Shown piece by piece: positions 54,460 through 63,946 of a stretch of DNA of 64,000 nucleotides (the first letter of the stretch is position 1; every line of letters begins with the position of its first letter). The notes below the pieces were generated by a model that worked only from the letters and a program-made list of their open reading frames with translations, was not told the DNA's origin and did no database searches. A program made the translations under genes and the position numbers. This DNA is from Saprospiraceae bacterium. Its GTDB lineage: Bacteria; Bacteroidota; Bacteroidia; Chitinophagales; Saprospiraceae. Location of the stretch: positions 144,149-208,148 of the forward strand of contig JAHDGU010000009.1 in NCBI GenBank assembly GCA_020627535.1. The letters are read 5' to 3'.

Positions 54460-57120
54460 CTACCGCACGATCACCAATTTCTCTATGATCTTTCGGCTTG
54501 ATGCTAGATCCTGAATTTCAAGAAGATAGACTCCTTCTGGTATCGCATTGACTTGTAGCTGATTCACATTGGAGTATGACATCATCTGCTTGCCACTCAT
54601 ATCATAGATACTAGCCTGGAAATTGCGGATGCCTTCCACAGTGATTGTAATCACATCAGAGGCAGGATTAGGGAGAAACTTCAAGGATGCACCTTCAATC
54701 TCTCCGACAGAGGTTGACAGATCCATGCCATCACAGTCTTCATCAATCCCATTATTAGGAATCTCCTCTGCATCCGGATTGATGTCCGGATTGTTGTCAT
54801 CACAGTCATCTGCGAGTGGGAATCCATCTTGATCGAGATCATCGTCTAGCGTTTCCTCATTACAGTCATCATCGATGCCATTGTATGGTTCTTCAGACTG
54901 GTCTGGATTGATATCTTGATTGTCGTCATCGCAGTCCTCGGCAAGAGGGAAACCATCCTGGTCCAGATCGTCGTCCAGCGTTTCCTCATTACAGTCGTCA
55001 TCGATGCCATTGTATGGTATTTCAGCCTGATCAGAATTTACATTCGCATTGTTATCATCACAGTCTTCTGCCAGAGGGAAACCATCTTGATCGAGATCAT
55101 CATCTAGCGTCTCTTCATTGCAGTCATCGTCGATGCCATTGTAGGGTATCTCGGCTTGACCTGGATTGACATCTGGGTTGTTCTCATCGCAGTCTTCATC
55201 CAGCGGGAAACCGTCTTGATCAAGATCGTTGTCTAATGTCTCCTCGTTACAGTCATCGTCGATACCATTGTAAGGTATTTCTGGCTGGTCAGGATTGATA
55301 TCTGGATTGTCATCATCACAGTCTTCTGCGAGTGGAAATCCATCTTGATCAAGATCATCATCTAGCGTCTCTTCATTGCAATCATCATCTAGTCCATTGT
55401 ATTCTATTTCTGTCTGATCAGGATTGACATCTGGATTCTCATCATCACAGTCTTCTGCGAGTGGATATCCATCTTGATCGATATCGTCATCCACGGTTTC
55501 TGGATTACAGTCATCATCAATGCCATTGTAGGGTATCTCTGGTTGACCAGGATTGATCTCTGGGATGTAATCGTTGCAGTCTTCTGCCACGGGGTATCCA
55601 TCTTGGTCTAGGTCATCGTCAGGTGTTTCCGGATTACAGTCATCGTCAATTCCATTGTATGGGATTTCGTATTGGCCGGGACTGATATCTGGGTTGTTGT
55701 CATCGCAGTCTTCTGCGAGCGGGTATCCATCTTGATCTATGTCATCATCTGGCGTGAGCGGGTCACAATCATCGTCCAGCCCATTGTAGATGATCTCCGT
55801 CTGATCAGGATTGACATCCGGATTATCATCATCGCAGTCTTCTGCGAGCGGGTATCCGTCTTGATCTATGTCATCATCGGGTGTGAGCGGGTCACAGTCA
55901 TCGTCTAGTCCATTGTACGCTATCTCCTCTTGGTCAGGATTGACGTCTGGGTTGTCATCATCGCAGTCTTCTGCGAGCGGGTATCCATCCTGATCTATAT
56001 CATCGTCGGGAGTAAGAGGATTACAATCATCATCGATGCCATTGTAGGGAATCTCTGACTGGCCAGGATTGACATCTGGATTGTCGTCATCACAGTCATC
56101 ATCCGTAAAGAAACCATCCATGTCATTGTCGACATATCCTGCGATATTGAACTTGAAAACATCCGTAATATACTCGCCAAAACTAGTCCCATTGATGATG
56201 TAGACTTCGTCATTGATGATGAAGGAGGCGGGTGCCCAGCGCGAGGTGCTCGGGTGAGCAGGCCATTCTTCCCAGGAGTCCTCAGCAGGATCGTAAGCCC
56301 ACCATTCCCCAAACTCCATACTATTGTGATCTTCTCCATCACCGCTGAGCACAAAGCCGATATCATTATGTGAAAATTGGGTTCCAGCCACTCGGCCTTC
56401 AGCTGGCAGAGATGCCATCTGATCCCAGGTCTCATTGGCAATATCCCAGCGATACCACGTATCGTAGATTCCAGGTCCATGCCCAAAGCCTGTATAGACA
56501 TAATCACCAATGCCAAATTGGTAAGGGTGGTGTCTCTCGACAGCAGGGAAATCAGTTTTTTGAGACCAAGAATCTGATGCGATGTCATACTCCCACCAGT
56601 CCCTGAGATTTCCTCCTACACTACCTCCAAGCCCCACAAAGACTTTCCCATTGTGCGCGATCATCGCAGGATGAGTTCTCCCAGTACAAGGACAAGATGC
56701 CAATTCTGTCCAGCTCATATCTGAAGGATCAAACACCCATAAATCGGTCAATGGAGCTCCACTGCCATTGTCGCCAAAGCCAAAGTACGCCTTGCCATCC
56801 CAGGTATCTCCGATGGCAAAACCTCGAGCTCCACCTGGAAATGATGCGAGCTCAGTCCACGTGTCATCCGCAGAATCGTACTGATAAAAATCACTGCGAA
56901 AACCATTGGGAGAGCTACCTGTGACAAGATAGCCCATATCGCCAAAGCTGAATCCGAAAGAGTGGTGTGTACGGTTGAAATCACTTGGCAGTGATGCGAC
57001 TTCTACCCATTCTTGAGCTTGTAGTGGGATCGTCGAGCATAACATCAGCCCAAGGACGGCAGTTATGATTGGGCGAAATAGTTTCTGTGGCTTGAGACTC
57101 ATTGTATCGTTTCTTTTCAT
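54460..57120 (-). CDS. Secreted kelch-propeller protein with 11 MopE-type repeats and T9SS tail
   Basis: The 886-residue protein (ATG 57120 or 57102) has a signal peptide. A kelch beta-propeller follows at about 40-325 (repeated W-x-E/Q-L-A-S-x-P units with paired Gly and Tyr). Next come eleven 43-residue Asp-rich repeats of the pattern DxDQDGYPLAEDCDDDNPDVNP...IPYNGIDDDCN; key residues are DQDG, EDCDDDNPD and NGIDDDCN. This is the putative metal-binding MopE motif and probably binds calcium or copper. The C-terminal T9SS sorting domain has FLPNPASDVITI and IPEGVYLLEI. It is probably a surface adhesin or matrix protein. A terminator lies just after it. Confidence 0.88.
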   Translation of the reverse strand: MKRNDTMSLKPQKLFRPIITAVLGLMLCSTIPLQAQEWVEVASLPSDFNRTHHSFGFSFGDMGYLVTGSSPNGFRSDFYQYDSADDTWTELASFPGGARGFAIGDTWDGKAYFGFGDNGSGAPLTDLWVFDPSDMSWTELASCPCTGRTHPAMIAHNGKVFVGLGGSVGGNLRDWWEYDIASDSWSQKTDFPAVERHHPYQFGIGDYVYTGFGHGPGIYDTWYRWDIANETWDQMASLPAEGRVAGTQFSHNDIGFVLSGDGEDHNSMEFGEWWAYDPAEDSWEEWPAHPSTSRWAPASFIINDEVYIINGTSFGEYITDVFKFNIAGYVDNDMDGFFTDDDCDDDNPDVNPGQSEIPYNGIDDDCNPLTPDDDIDQDGYPLAEDCDDDNPDVNPDQEEIAYNGLDDDCDPLTPDDDIDQDGYPLAEDCDDDNPDVNPDQTEIIYNGLDDDCDPLTPDDDIDQDGYPLAEDCDDNNPDISPGQYEIPYNGIDDDCNPETPDDDLDQDGYPVAEDCNDYIPEINPGQPEIPYNGIDDDCNPETVDDDIDQDGYPLAEDCDDENPDVNPDQTEIEYNGLDDDCNEETLDDDLDQDGFPLAEDCDDDNPDINPDQPEIPYNGIDDDCNEETLDNDLDQDGFPLDEDCDENNPDVNPGQAEIPYNGIDDDCNEETLDDDLDQDGFPLAEDCDDNNANVNSDQAEIPYNGIDDDCNEETLDDDLDQDGFPLAEDCDDDNQDINPDQSEEPYNGIDDDCNEETLDDDLDQDGFPLADDCDDNNPDINPDAEEIPNNGIDEDCDGMDLSTSVGEIEGASLKFLPNPASDVITITVEGIRNFQASIYDMSGKQMMSYSNVNQLQVNAIPEGVYLLEIQDLASSRKIIEKLVIVR
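54715..56134 (-). repeat. Eleven tandem 129-bp coding repeats
   Basis: About 1420 bases form eleven units of 129 bp (43 codons) with high similarity between neighbours, especially units 6-10. The unit length is a multiple of three, so gain or loss of units keeps the frame. Confidence 0.88.
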
Positions 57121-57381
57121 CTTACATTCCTTTCAACTTGATTCATCGACTATCGTTCACACCGTCATGTGCTATGTAGCAGCGTGGATAGAGGGTCAAG
57201 GTCAACATCGATCTGAATGACCCAAAAGAGCATATATGAAAGTAAGGTCTTTTGACCCAATTTCTGTGCTGATAGACTACAAATTCGCTGCCGATCTAGG
57301 GCAGAGGAGAATCAAAATTGGTGGAACAGAGACGAAAGCGCGAAACCGAAGATTCATGCTCTTGTTCCAAGTCCCTCAGTC

Positions 57382-58497
57382 CTACTCAAATTCTGTTTTC
57401 ACCACGCGCTGATACAGCTTGTGATTGAGCTCAAAGCCTGCAGTGATCATCCCTTCAAGCCGTCCATTGTTCGTCAGACTTTCAAAAATCTGGAGCTCAT
57501 CTGCAGCTTGTATATATCTGGTCTCTAGCCTGAGATAGCTATTACTGTATGGTCGATACTCGAGGCCAAGTGTGACACCGATGAGCTCCAGACCACCTAT
57601 CAATCCCGCACTCGTAGCGTAGAGGCCGCTGATGAATCCATCTGGATCGTTGAAGATTTCACCGCGAATAGTCGCGCTATACTGCTCACCCAAGTCTTGT
57701 CTGAAGGTGATCAAGGCATTGAACATCGTCGTACCATCTCCAGAGATCGGCGAGTTGCTTTGCGTACCAAAGTCTCCTCCGATGATCAACTGGGAAGATC
57801 CGAAACTTCCAGTGTAGTAGAGGTTGTGATAAGTCCTAAAGAGATTGACTGGAAACAACTCGGGCTGCTCATTCCCAAAGAGATTGGTATAGGTCAGACT
57901 ACTGGACTCGCTCAGATCAAAATTCAGCAATAGGCCAAATGACTTGGAGCGATTGATATCACGAAAAAGATTGTAGCCATTGACGACCCACAACTCGAGA
58001 TCAACATTCTCCCAACCGCCATAGCTTAGCCTAGCACCAGCTTGGAAAAATGGCTCATTGTATGTCGCCACCGCTGTAGAACTGAGCAGATTGTTCTTCG
58101 GTAAGAAGCTCTCGGTGCCGATATGTGTAGGAAATAAGCCGATATCCAACCACAGATTTTTGGCCAAGAGCAGCCCTACATTGGCTTCTTGCACGGCACG
58201 AAATCTCCCAGACCATGTGGCCAGAGCGATATCACCATGGTGTATCGTCACATTGCCTCGCAACCACGGATTTTCATAGTGCAGACCGATCTGGGCGATG
58301 TTGAGGCTAAACTGATTGTCTCGAGCTGACACGGTCTGTACTTCCTGCAGAGCACCTACTGTGCGGGTATCACTGAAGCGCGCATAGTAAGCATCTACAT
58401 ACGTGCTGATTGTCAGAGAAGTCGTGTCTGAGGACTGTGCGGATAAGATCTGGAGTGCACTTGCGAACACACAAATGGTCAAGAAGAGGTTTTTCAT
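57382..58497 (-). CDS. Outer-membrane beta-barrel porin (Bbp2-like)
   Basis: The 371-residue protein has signal peptide MKNLFLTICVFASALQILSAQ and alternating strands throughout. Typical porin-2 passages are DAYYARFSDTRT, GLFPTHIGTESFLPKNN, and a late LGLEYRPYSNSYLRLETRYIQ. It ends without the terminal aromatic (KTEFE), as in many Bacteroidota porins. It is likely an outer-membrane channel; the substrate is unknown. The 261 bases between it and the kelch gene show nothing clear. Confidence 0.8.
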   Translation of the reverse strand: MKNLFLTICVFASALQILSAQSSDTTSLTISTYVDAYYARFSDTRTVGALQEVQTVSARDNQFSLNIAQIGLHYENPWLRGNVTIHHGDIALATWSGRFRAVQEANVGLLLAKNLWLDIGLFPTHIGTESFLPKNNLLSSTAVATYNEPFFQAGARLSYGGWENVDLELWVVNGYNLFRDINRSKSFGLLLNFDLSESSSLTYTNLFGNEQPELFPVNLFRTYHNLYYTGSFGSSQLIIGGDFGTQSNSPISGDGTTMFNALITFRQDLGEQYSATIRGEIFNDPDGFISGLYATSAGLIGGLELIGVTLGLEYRPYSNSYLRLETRYIQAADELQIFESLTNNGRLEGMITAGFELNHKLYQRVVKTEFE

Positions 58498-58604
58498 TGT
58501 TGGATGTTTTGGGTAATACTAGTTACATGAAGGTAATGATTTTTCAGGCTGGCTCATCCCTTTGGTAGACGATCCATCAGGCAGGCGAGTCTAGTGATTG
58601 ACAC

Positions 58605-58639
58605 AAAAAAAAGGACCAACTGCCAGCGGCAATTGGTCC
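58605..58639 (-). terminator. Rho-independent terminator of the iscU operon
   Basis: On the minus strand GGACCAA and TTGGTCC (58613-58639 region) enclose an inner GCC/GGC pair. The stem runs straight into eight T. Confidence 0.9.
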
Positions 58640-58669
58640 TCATCATTTCATTTGGACGACAGTCCGGGT

Positions 58670-58996
58670 CTAGACTGCAAAGCTCTCGCCACAGCCACAA
58701 GTGCGGCTCGCATTGGGATTGTTAAAAGCAAATCCCTTTCCATTGAGCCCACCGCTAAACTCTAGCGTCGTATTGCACAGGTACAGGAAGCTCTTCAGGT
58801 CAGTCACCACAGTGACGCCATTGTCTTCAAAAACCTGGTCATTTTCCTGGTTTTCATTATCAAAATCTAGCTGGTAGCTCAGGCCTGAGCATCCACCACT
58901 GGTAACACTTACACGTACAAAGTACTCCTCACCCAAACCAGATGAAGACTTGATCTCATGGATCTTGTCCTTGGCGCTATCTGCGACGAATAACAT
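58670..58996 (-). CDS. IscA/ErpA-type iron-sulfur carrier
   Basis: The 108-residue A-type protein has the three conserved Cys: C36 in SGGCSGLSY and C100 and C102 in TCGCGESF. It delivers iron-sulfur clusters from the scaffold to targets. It begins 2 bases after the iscU stop. Whether it is closer to IscA, ErpA or SufA cannot be told by eye. Confidence 0.9.
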   Translation of the reverse strand: MLFVADSAKDKIHEIKSSSGLGEEYFVRVSVTSGGCSGLSYQLDFDNENQENDQVFEDNGVTVVTDLKSFLYLCNTTLEFSGGLNGKGFAFNNPNASRTCGCGESFAV

Positions 58997-58998
58997 AG

Positions 58999-59409
58999 TT
59001 AGCTAGCTGCCGCCGCTTCTGCTTCGATACCGTTTTTGACTTTGTAGTCCTTGATCGCACTCTTGATCGCATCTTCTGCGAGTACCGAACAGTGAATCTT
59101 CACTGGCGGCAAGGCTAGCTCCTCTACGATATCCATGTTATCGATCGCCAGTGCCTCGTCGATGGTCTTGCCTTTGAGCCACTCGGTAGCGAGCGAGCTT
59201 GACGCAATCGCCGACCCACATCCGAAGGTCTTGAACTTGGCATCTTTAATCACCTGAGACTCTTCATCTACTTGGATCTGTAGTCTCATCACATCGCCAC
59301 ACTCAGGCGCCCCTACGAGCCCTGTGCCCACATCCTGCGCACCCTTGTCCAGCGTACCCACATTCTTGGGATTTTTGAAATGGTCCAGTACCTTATCTGA
59401 ATAAGCCAT
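58999..59409 (-). CDS. iscU: Iron-sulfur cluster scaffold IscU
   Basis: The 136-residue scaffold has cluster-ligand cysteines C37 (APECGDV), C64 (FGCGSAIA) and C107 (KIHCSVLAEDA). LPPVKIHCSVL is the chaperone-recognition (LPPVK) loop found in IscU and not in SufU. It ends in an Ala-rich tail. The cysteine desulfurase normally partnered with it is not in the window. Confidence 0.93.
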   Translation of the reverse strand: MAYSDKVLDHFKNPKNVGTLDKGAQDVGTGLVGAPECGDVMRLQIQVDEESQVIKDAKFKTFGCGSAIASSSLATEWLKGKTIDEALAIDNMDIVEELALPPVKIHCSVLAEDAIKSAIKDYKVKNGIEAEAAAAS

Positions 59410-59432
59410 GTCTCCTTATTTTTTTAGAAGAA

Positions 59433-59462
59433 CAAAGTTATGCGCCATTTAGTTGCCGCAAA
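59433..59462 (-). promoter_or_regulatory. Promoter of iscU
   Basis: On the minus strand TTTG (59459-59462), 18 bases, then TAACTTTG (59433-59440) give a full Bacteroidota -33/-7 pair 23 bases before the start codon. Confidence 0.75.
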
Positions 59463-60027
59463 AGTGTGTCTCATCATGCTTTTTTGGGGCCATACTGAGA
59501 TCAGTCTTCCCCACGACCTCTGGTCTTGCCTCGGCCCTGCTCTCAGTACCGCGTCATCCAGGACTCCGCTCACGCTTCGGTCCTCCGGACACCCTTGACC
59601 TGCCTTCGTGCCTCAGCAGGTTGGGTTCCTTCCTACCGCTTGTCCGAGGATGGATTGGGCGAAGTGGGTTTCTCGTCTGCCTCTTCCAAAAAATGCTTTT
59701 CGAACGCGTCCTCTCGCCGAGCTCTCCTTGCACCACTTTTACCGACTGAACATCAAGAAGCTGGCGCGGGACGCGCTCAGCAAGCAGTTAAGTAATAACA
59801 CCTACCTCAAAGCGTGTTGCTCAGGCGCCTTCCTAAACTGTGTTTCTCGTGCGCGTCCCCGCGCCGAGCTCTCAGTGCACAGCTGTAACTGACCCAAAAC
59901 CAAAACCTCCAAAAGCTGGTGGGAGACAGGCTCAGCAAGCAGATCAGTCCCAAAGCCTGTACGCAGAGCCGCTTCCACCACTGTAGCACCCAAGTAGCAT
60001 CTTAAGGATATAAACACTCCATGACAT
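59463..60027. repeat. Repeat-rich, GC-rich spacer
   Basis: Two degenerate units of about 150 bases: GCTGGCGCGGGACGCGCTCA near 59761 matches GCTGGTGGGAGACAGGCTCA near 59921, each followed by GCAAGCAG. Hairpins of the dispersed GC family lie at 59846-59868 and, weaker, at 59699-59721. Several open frames cross the region but their products are low-complexity, so I call no gene. Confidence 0.7.
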
Positions 60028-60552
60028 ATGACAAGACCGCCACGACGCCGTAGTCCAGAGATCCAAGCCAGCAGCATGGCAGACATTGCTTTTCTTCTTT
60101 TGATCTTCTTCTTGGTTGCAACCACGATCATCGATGATCGTGGCATTTTGGTCACTCTACCTCCATGGGATCCGGACCCCGTCACGACGAGAATTCCGGA
60201 TAAAAATGTCTTTTCCATCCATCTCAATGCACAAGGTAAAATTTTTGCCGAGTCTGAGCTCATGCAACTAGACATTTTGGCGAAAGCCATACAAGACCAC
60301 ATCTCCAATCCCAATGCAAGCCCGGATAGACCTGACAATCCTCGCAAGGCGGTCATATCTCTCCACCATGACAGAGATGCCAAGTATGAGGACTATCTGG
60401 CCATCTACAATGAGATTCGCCGAGCATACAATGAGCTTCGAGAAAGTGAGGCACAGCTCAGATTTGCTGCGAGCTATCAGACCTTGAACGATCAAAACAA
60501 GAAACTCATATGCGATCAGATACCGATGGTGGTCAGCGAAGCGGAGAAGTGA
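60028..60552 (+). CDS. exbD: ExbD/TolR-type biopolymer transport protein
   Basis: The 174-residue protein has one N-terminal membrane helix with the essential Asp (SMADIAFLLLIFFLVATT, D near residue 19) and a periplasmic domain with the ExbD pattern AVISLHHDRDAKYEDYLAI. ExbD works with ExbB to use the proton gradient for TonB. No exbB or second exbD is adjacent, unlike the usual gene order. The ATG at 60028 is chosen because the ATG at 60021 is in another frame. The dispersed word is at 60275-60288. Confidence 0.85.
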   Translation: MTRPPRRRSPEIQASSMADIAFLLLIFFLVATTIIDDRGILVTLPPWDPDPVTTRIPDKNVFSIHLNAQGKIFAESELMQLDILAKAIQDHISNPNASPDRPDNPRKAVISLHHDRDAKYEDYLAIYNEIRRAYNELRESEAQLRFAASYQTLNDQNKKLICDQIPMVVSEAEK

Positions 60553-60606
60553 GACATGTCGGGAGTAGGATCTGAAATCAAAAATCCCAAATCACCACGG
60601 CCTTTC

Positions 60607-60614
60607 TACCTTTG
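60607..60614 (+). promoter_or_regulatory. -7 box of the FG-GAP lipoprotein gene
   Basis: TACCTTTG fits TAnnTTTG, 23 bases before the ATG at 60638. The flanking 13 bases are identical to those of the atp promoter. Confidence 0.6.
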
Positions 60615-60637
60615 CAGCCAGCAAAAACAAAGCCCAG

Positions 60638-63600
60638 ATGATCCGTAAGACATGTATTTGCGCCATGAGCGCCGTCTTGATCCTCCTATCATATTCTTGT
60701 CAGTCCGATGCCGGTAAAGCGGGTTCACAAATGCCTGATAGCTTCCAGGTGTTTGAGCCAGTCGCAGCATCGCATTCCAATCTCACATTCCGCAATCAGA
60801 TCACAGAGACAGAGGCATACAATTACTACACATTTGATGGGATGTTTCAGGGTGGTGGAGTCGGTGTAGGAGATTTCAACAATGACGGTTTACAGGATAT
60901 CTTCTTCGCTGGCAATATGGTGCCAGACAAGCTCTATCTCAACGAAGGAGACATGGTCTTTGAAGATATATCTGCAGCAGCAGGGATCTCGGCGGATGTC
61001 CAGTCCTGGAGTACTGGTGTCTCTGTCGTCGATGTCAATGCAGACGGCTACGATGATATATACGTCTGCAAGTTTCTGTACGACGATGCCAAACTGCGTC
61101 GCAATCTACTTTACATCAACAATGGTGACTTGACTTTTACAGAAAAAGCTCAGGAGCTGGGTGTGGCAGATGCTGGCTTCAGCATTCAGGCTACATTTTT
61201 TGACTACAACAAAGATGGCAGACTAGATCTATACGTCGCCAATCAACCTCCCAATAGTAAGTTGTCCAAGGATGCTTTGGTCGGGAAAGAAGACTATAAG
61301 TACACTGACCACTTATATCAGCAACAGGCAGACGGGACGTTCCGCCGCGTGACGCAAGAGGCGGGCGTGCTCAACTATACCTTCTCACTCAGTGCGACTC
61401 CGAGTGATATCAATGGCGATGGATGGCCAGATATCTATGTAGCCTGTGACTACGAGGAGCCAGATATACTCTACATCAATGATCGCAAGGGTGGATTTGT
61501 CAACAAGGCCAATGAAGCGCTACGGCATATGAGCAATTTCAGCATGGGAGCTGATATTGCTGATATCAATAATGACGGCCTACTAGACATCTTCACTGCC
61601 GATATGGTCGCCAATGATAATGCACGCCTCAAGACCAATATGAGTGGTATGAATCCGGAGAAATTTTGGCAATTGGCCAATAATGGCTACCACTATCAGT
61701 ACATGTTCAACGCTTTACAGCTCAATAACGGCAATGACCAGTTTAGCGAAATCGGCCAGATGAGTGGCGTGTCTAGCACGGATTGGAGTTGGTCTCCCGT
61801 GTTTGTAGACTTTGACAATGATGGTGATAAAGACCTGTCAGTGACCAATGGCGTCGTGAGAGATATGCGCGACAATGACTTCATCAATAGCACTAAGAAG
61901 ATCATCGAAGAGAAAAAGCAGAATGGTGAGAAGATCAGTGTCCTTGAGTTGATGCTCAGAGCGCCATCTACACCAATCTCCAACTATATCTATCGCAACG
62001 AGGACAATCTCCTCTTCACTGATGTGGTGAGTGACTGGGGTATGACCGAAAAGGGCTTTTCGCAAGGCTCAGCCTATGCCGACTTTGACAATGATGGTGA
62101 CATTGATCTTGTGACCAATAATCACAATGAGTATCCATATCTCTACAGAAACCGTACGGCTGACAATGGTCATCACTCATACCTCCGGCTTGAGCCCAAG
62201 CAAGGAGTGAATGCGCTTGGCGTCAAAGCAGAAATCAAGACAGGTGGAGACATACAAGTCGCTGAGCTGCAAAGAGTCCGAGGATACATGAGCTCAAGCG
62301 AAGAAGCGATTCATTTTGGCCTGGGCACAGCGGAGCTTGTGGATGAACTGAAGATCACTTGGCCTGATGGACATACGCAGCTGCTCACAGAGCTCAAGGT
62401 CAATCAGACCCTGGAGTTGGATCCTACCTTGGCCTCGAATGTGGACAATGAGTTGCCCATCAAAACCGTGTTCAATGATCTGCTGAAGAAAGCCCAAGTG
62501 GACTTTGCTCATGCAGAAAATGAGTATGATGACTATGCACGTGAGATCCTCATCCCGCACAAGATGAGTACGCTCGGCCCATGCATCGCCGCAGCTGATG
62601 TCAATGGTGATGGCCTCTCAGATTTCTATGTAGGTGGAGCGATCGGACAGCCTGGCCAGATGTATCTCCAAGATCGCAATGGCCAGTTTGGTGACAAGGT
62701 CTCAGGGCCATGGTCCTCAGATGCGAGCAGTGAAGACATCGATGCGAGCTTTTTTGATGCGGATGGTGACGGAGATCAAGATCTGCTTGTCGTCTCCGGT
62801 GGTAATGAATATGCCGAAGGCGACAGACGCTATCAGGATCGACTCTATATCAATGACGGTGGTAGCTGGACCAAAGCACCATCTTCTCACTTTGATCCTC
62901 CACGTGCTAGTGGTGGCACAGTCGCTACTGGTGATCTCGATGGAGATGGTGATCTGGATATCTTTCTCGGTGGTCGACAGATCCCAGGTCGATATGGCTT
63001 CCCTGCGGAGAGCGCCATCATGATCAATGAAGGAGGCAAATTTGTCAATCAGACATCCCAGATCATGGGCAGTGAAACTAAGCTTGGCATGGTGACCGAT
63101 GCCCTGTGGCATGATGTGGATCTCGACGGAGATCAAGATCTCATCATCGCAGGAGAGTGGATGCCGATCAGCTACTGGAGCAATGATGGTGGCAAGCTCA
63201 CCGATCAGACCAAGAGTATCGGCATGCATGGCACGACCGGATGGTGGAATCGTCTACAGCTTGCCGATCTGGATGGAGACGGTGATCAAGAGCTGATTGC
63301 TGGCAATCTGGGGCACAATATCAAGTACAAGGCCAGTGAGGAAGAACCCTTCAAGCTCTTTGCCAAAGACTTTGATGAAAATGGGACACACGATGTATAC
63401 CTCGGCTACTATGATCACGATGGCGTCTGCTATCCGGTGAGAGGCAGGCAGTGCAGCAGTGATCAGATGCCATTCATCAAGGAGAAGTTTCCGAGTTACA
63501 ACACCTTCTCCAAGGCGACGATCGAAGAAGTCCTAGCAGAGCGCATGGATGGAGCTGTGGTGCATGAGGCGAAGATGTTTAGCAGTGTGTGGGTAGATCT

Positions 63601-63940
63601 AGATGGCTGGCAAGTGCATAAGTTGCCCAATGAGGCGCAGATTGCCCCCATCTTCGGGATCCTACCCAAGGACTGGAATGGAGATGGCAATATGGATCTC
63701 CTAGTAGCAGGCAACTATCACAATCGCGAGGTCGAGACGACACGCAGTGACGCAGGAGTGGGCTGCTTGCTCGCAGGAGATGGCAAGGGTAGCTTCAAGG
63801 CTGTAAGTGCCAAGGAGACGGGGCTGGCGATGACAGGTGATGTCAGAGATCTAGAGATGGTCGAAGCGAAGAAGAGCACCATCATCTTGGTCGCCAATAA
63901 TGATGACAAGATGGATGTCTATCGCTGGAAGGGAAAGTAG
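60638..63940 (+). CDS. FG-GAP repeat lipoprotein with ASPIC/UnbV domain
   Basis: The 1100-residue protein has lipoprotein signal MIRKTCICAMSAVLILLSYSC (Cys 21). It has many Asp-rich FG-GAP/VCBS units (DFNNDGLQDIF, DVNADGYDDIYV, DINGDGWPDIYV, DLDGDGDLDIFLGG), which bind calcium in a beta-propeller. A central ASPIC/UnbV segment is at about 510-590 (GVKAEIKTGG, EAIHFGLGTAELVDELKITWPDG). Two propellers flank it. This architecture is abundant in Bacteroidota as CRTAC1-like, SusD-associated or surface proteins; substrate unknown. It should sit on the outer membrane. Confidence 0.88.
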   Translation: MIRKTCICAMSAVLILLSYSCQSDAGKAGSQMPDSFQVFEPVAASHSNLTFRNQITETEAYNYYTFDGMFQGGGVGVGDFNNDGLQDIFFAGNMVPDKLYLNEGDMVFEDISAAAGISADVQSWSTGVSVVDVNADGYDDIYVCKFLYDDAKLRRNLLYINNGDLTFTEKAQELGVADAGFSIQATFFDYNKDGRLDLYVANQPPNSKLSKDALVGKEDYKYTDHLYQQQADGTFRRVTQEAGVLNYTFSLSATPSDINGDGWPDIYVACDYEEPDILYINDRKGGFVNKANEALRHMSNFSMGADIADINNDGLLDIFTADMVANDNARLKTNMSGMNPEKFWQLANNGYHYQYMFNALQLNNGNDQFSEIGQMSGVSSTDWSWSPVFVDFDNDGDKDLSVTNGVVRDMRDNDFINSTKKIIEEKKQNGEKISVLELMLRAPSTPISNYIYRNEDNLLFTDVVSDWGMTEKGFSQGSAYADFDNDGDIDLVTNNHNEYPYLYRNRTADNGHHSYLRLEPKQGVNALGVKAEIKTGGDIQVAELQRVRGYMSSSEEAIHFGLGTAELVDELKITWPDGHTQLLTELKVNQTLELDPTLASNVDNELPIKTVFNDLLKKAQVDFAHAENEYDDYAREILIPHKMSTLGPCIAAADVNGDGLSDFYVGGAIGQPGQMYLQDRNGQFGDKVSGPWSSDASSEDIDASFFDADGDGDQDLLVVSGGNEYAEGDRRYQDRLYINDGGSWTKAPSSHFDPPRASGGTVATGDLDGDGDLDIFLGGRQIPGRYGFPAESAIMINEGGKFVNQTSQIMGSETKLGMVTDALWHDVDLDGDQDLIIAGEWMPISYWSNDGGKLTDQTKSIGMHGTTGWWNRLQLADLDGDGDQELIAGNLGHNIKYKASEEEPFKLFAKDFDENGTHDVYLGYYDHDGVCYPVRGRQCSSDQMPFIKEKFPSYNTFSKATIEEVLAERMDGAVVHEAKMFSSVWVDLDGWQVHKLPNEAQIAPIFGILPKDWNGDGNMDLLVAGNYHNREVETTRSDAGVGCLLAGDGKGSFKAVSAKETGLAMTGDVRDLEMVEAKKSTIILVANNDDKMDVYRWKGK

Positions 63941-63946
63941 CTTTGC

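Noticed and set aside
54623..55908. Plus-strand frames of 60-80 codons over the kelch/MopE gene
   Set aside because: They are antisense shadows of the Asp-rich repeat; their Val/Ile-rich text follows from the GAT/GAC codons.
59453..59892. Overlapping plus-strand open frames of 85-98 codons
   Set aside because: They lie in repeat DNA, have Arg/Ser/Leu low-complexity products and no start context or neighbours in phase.
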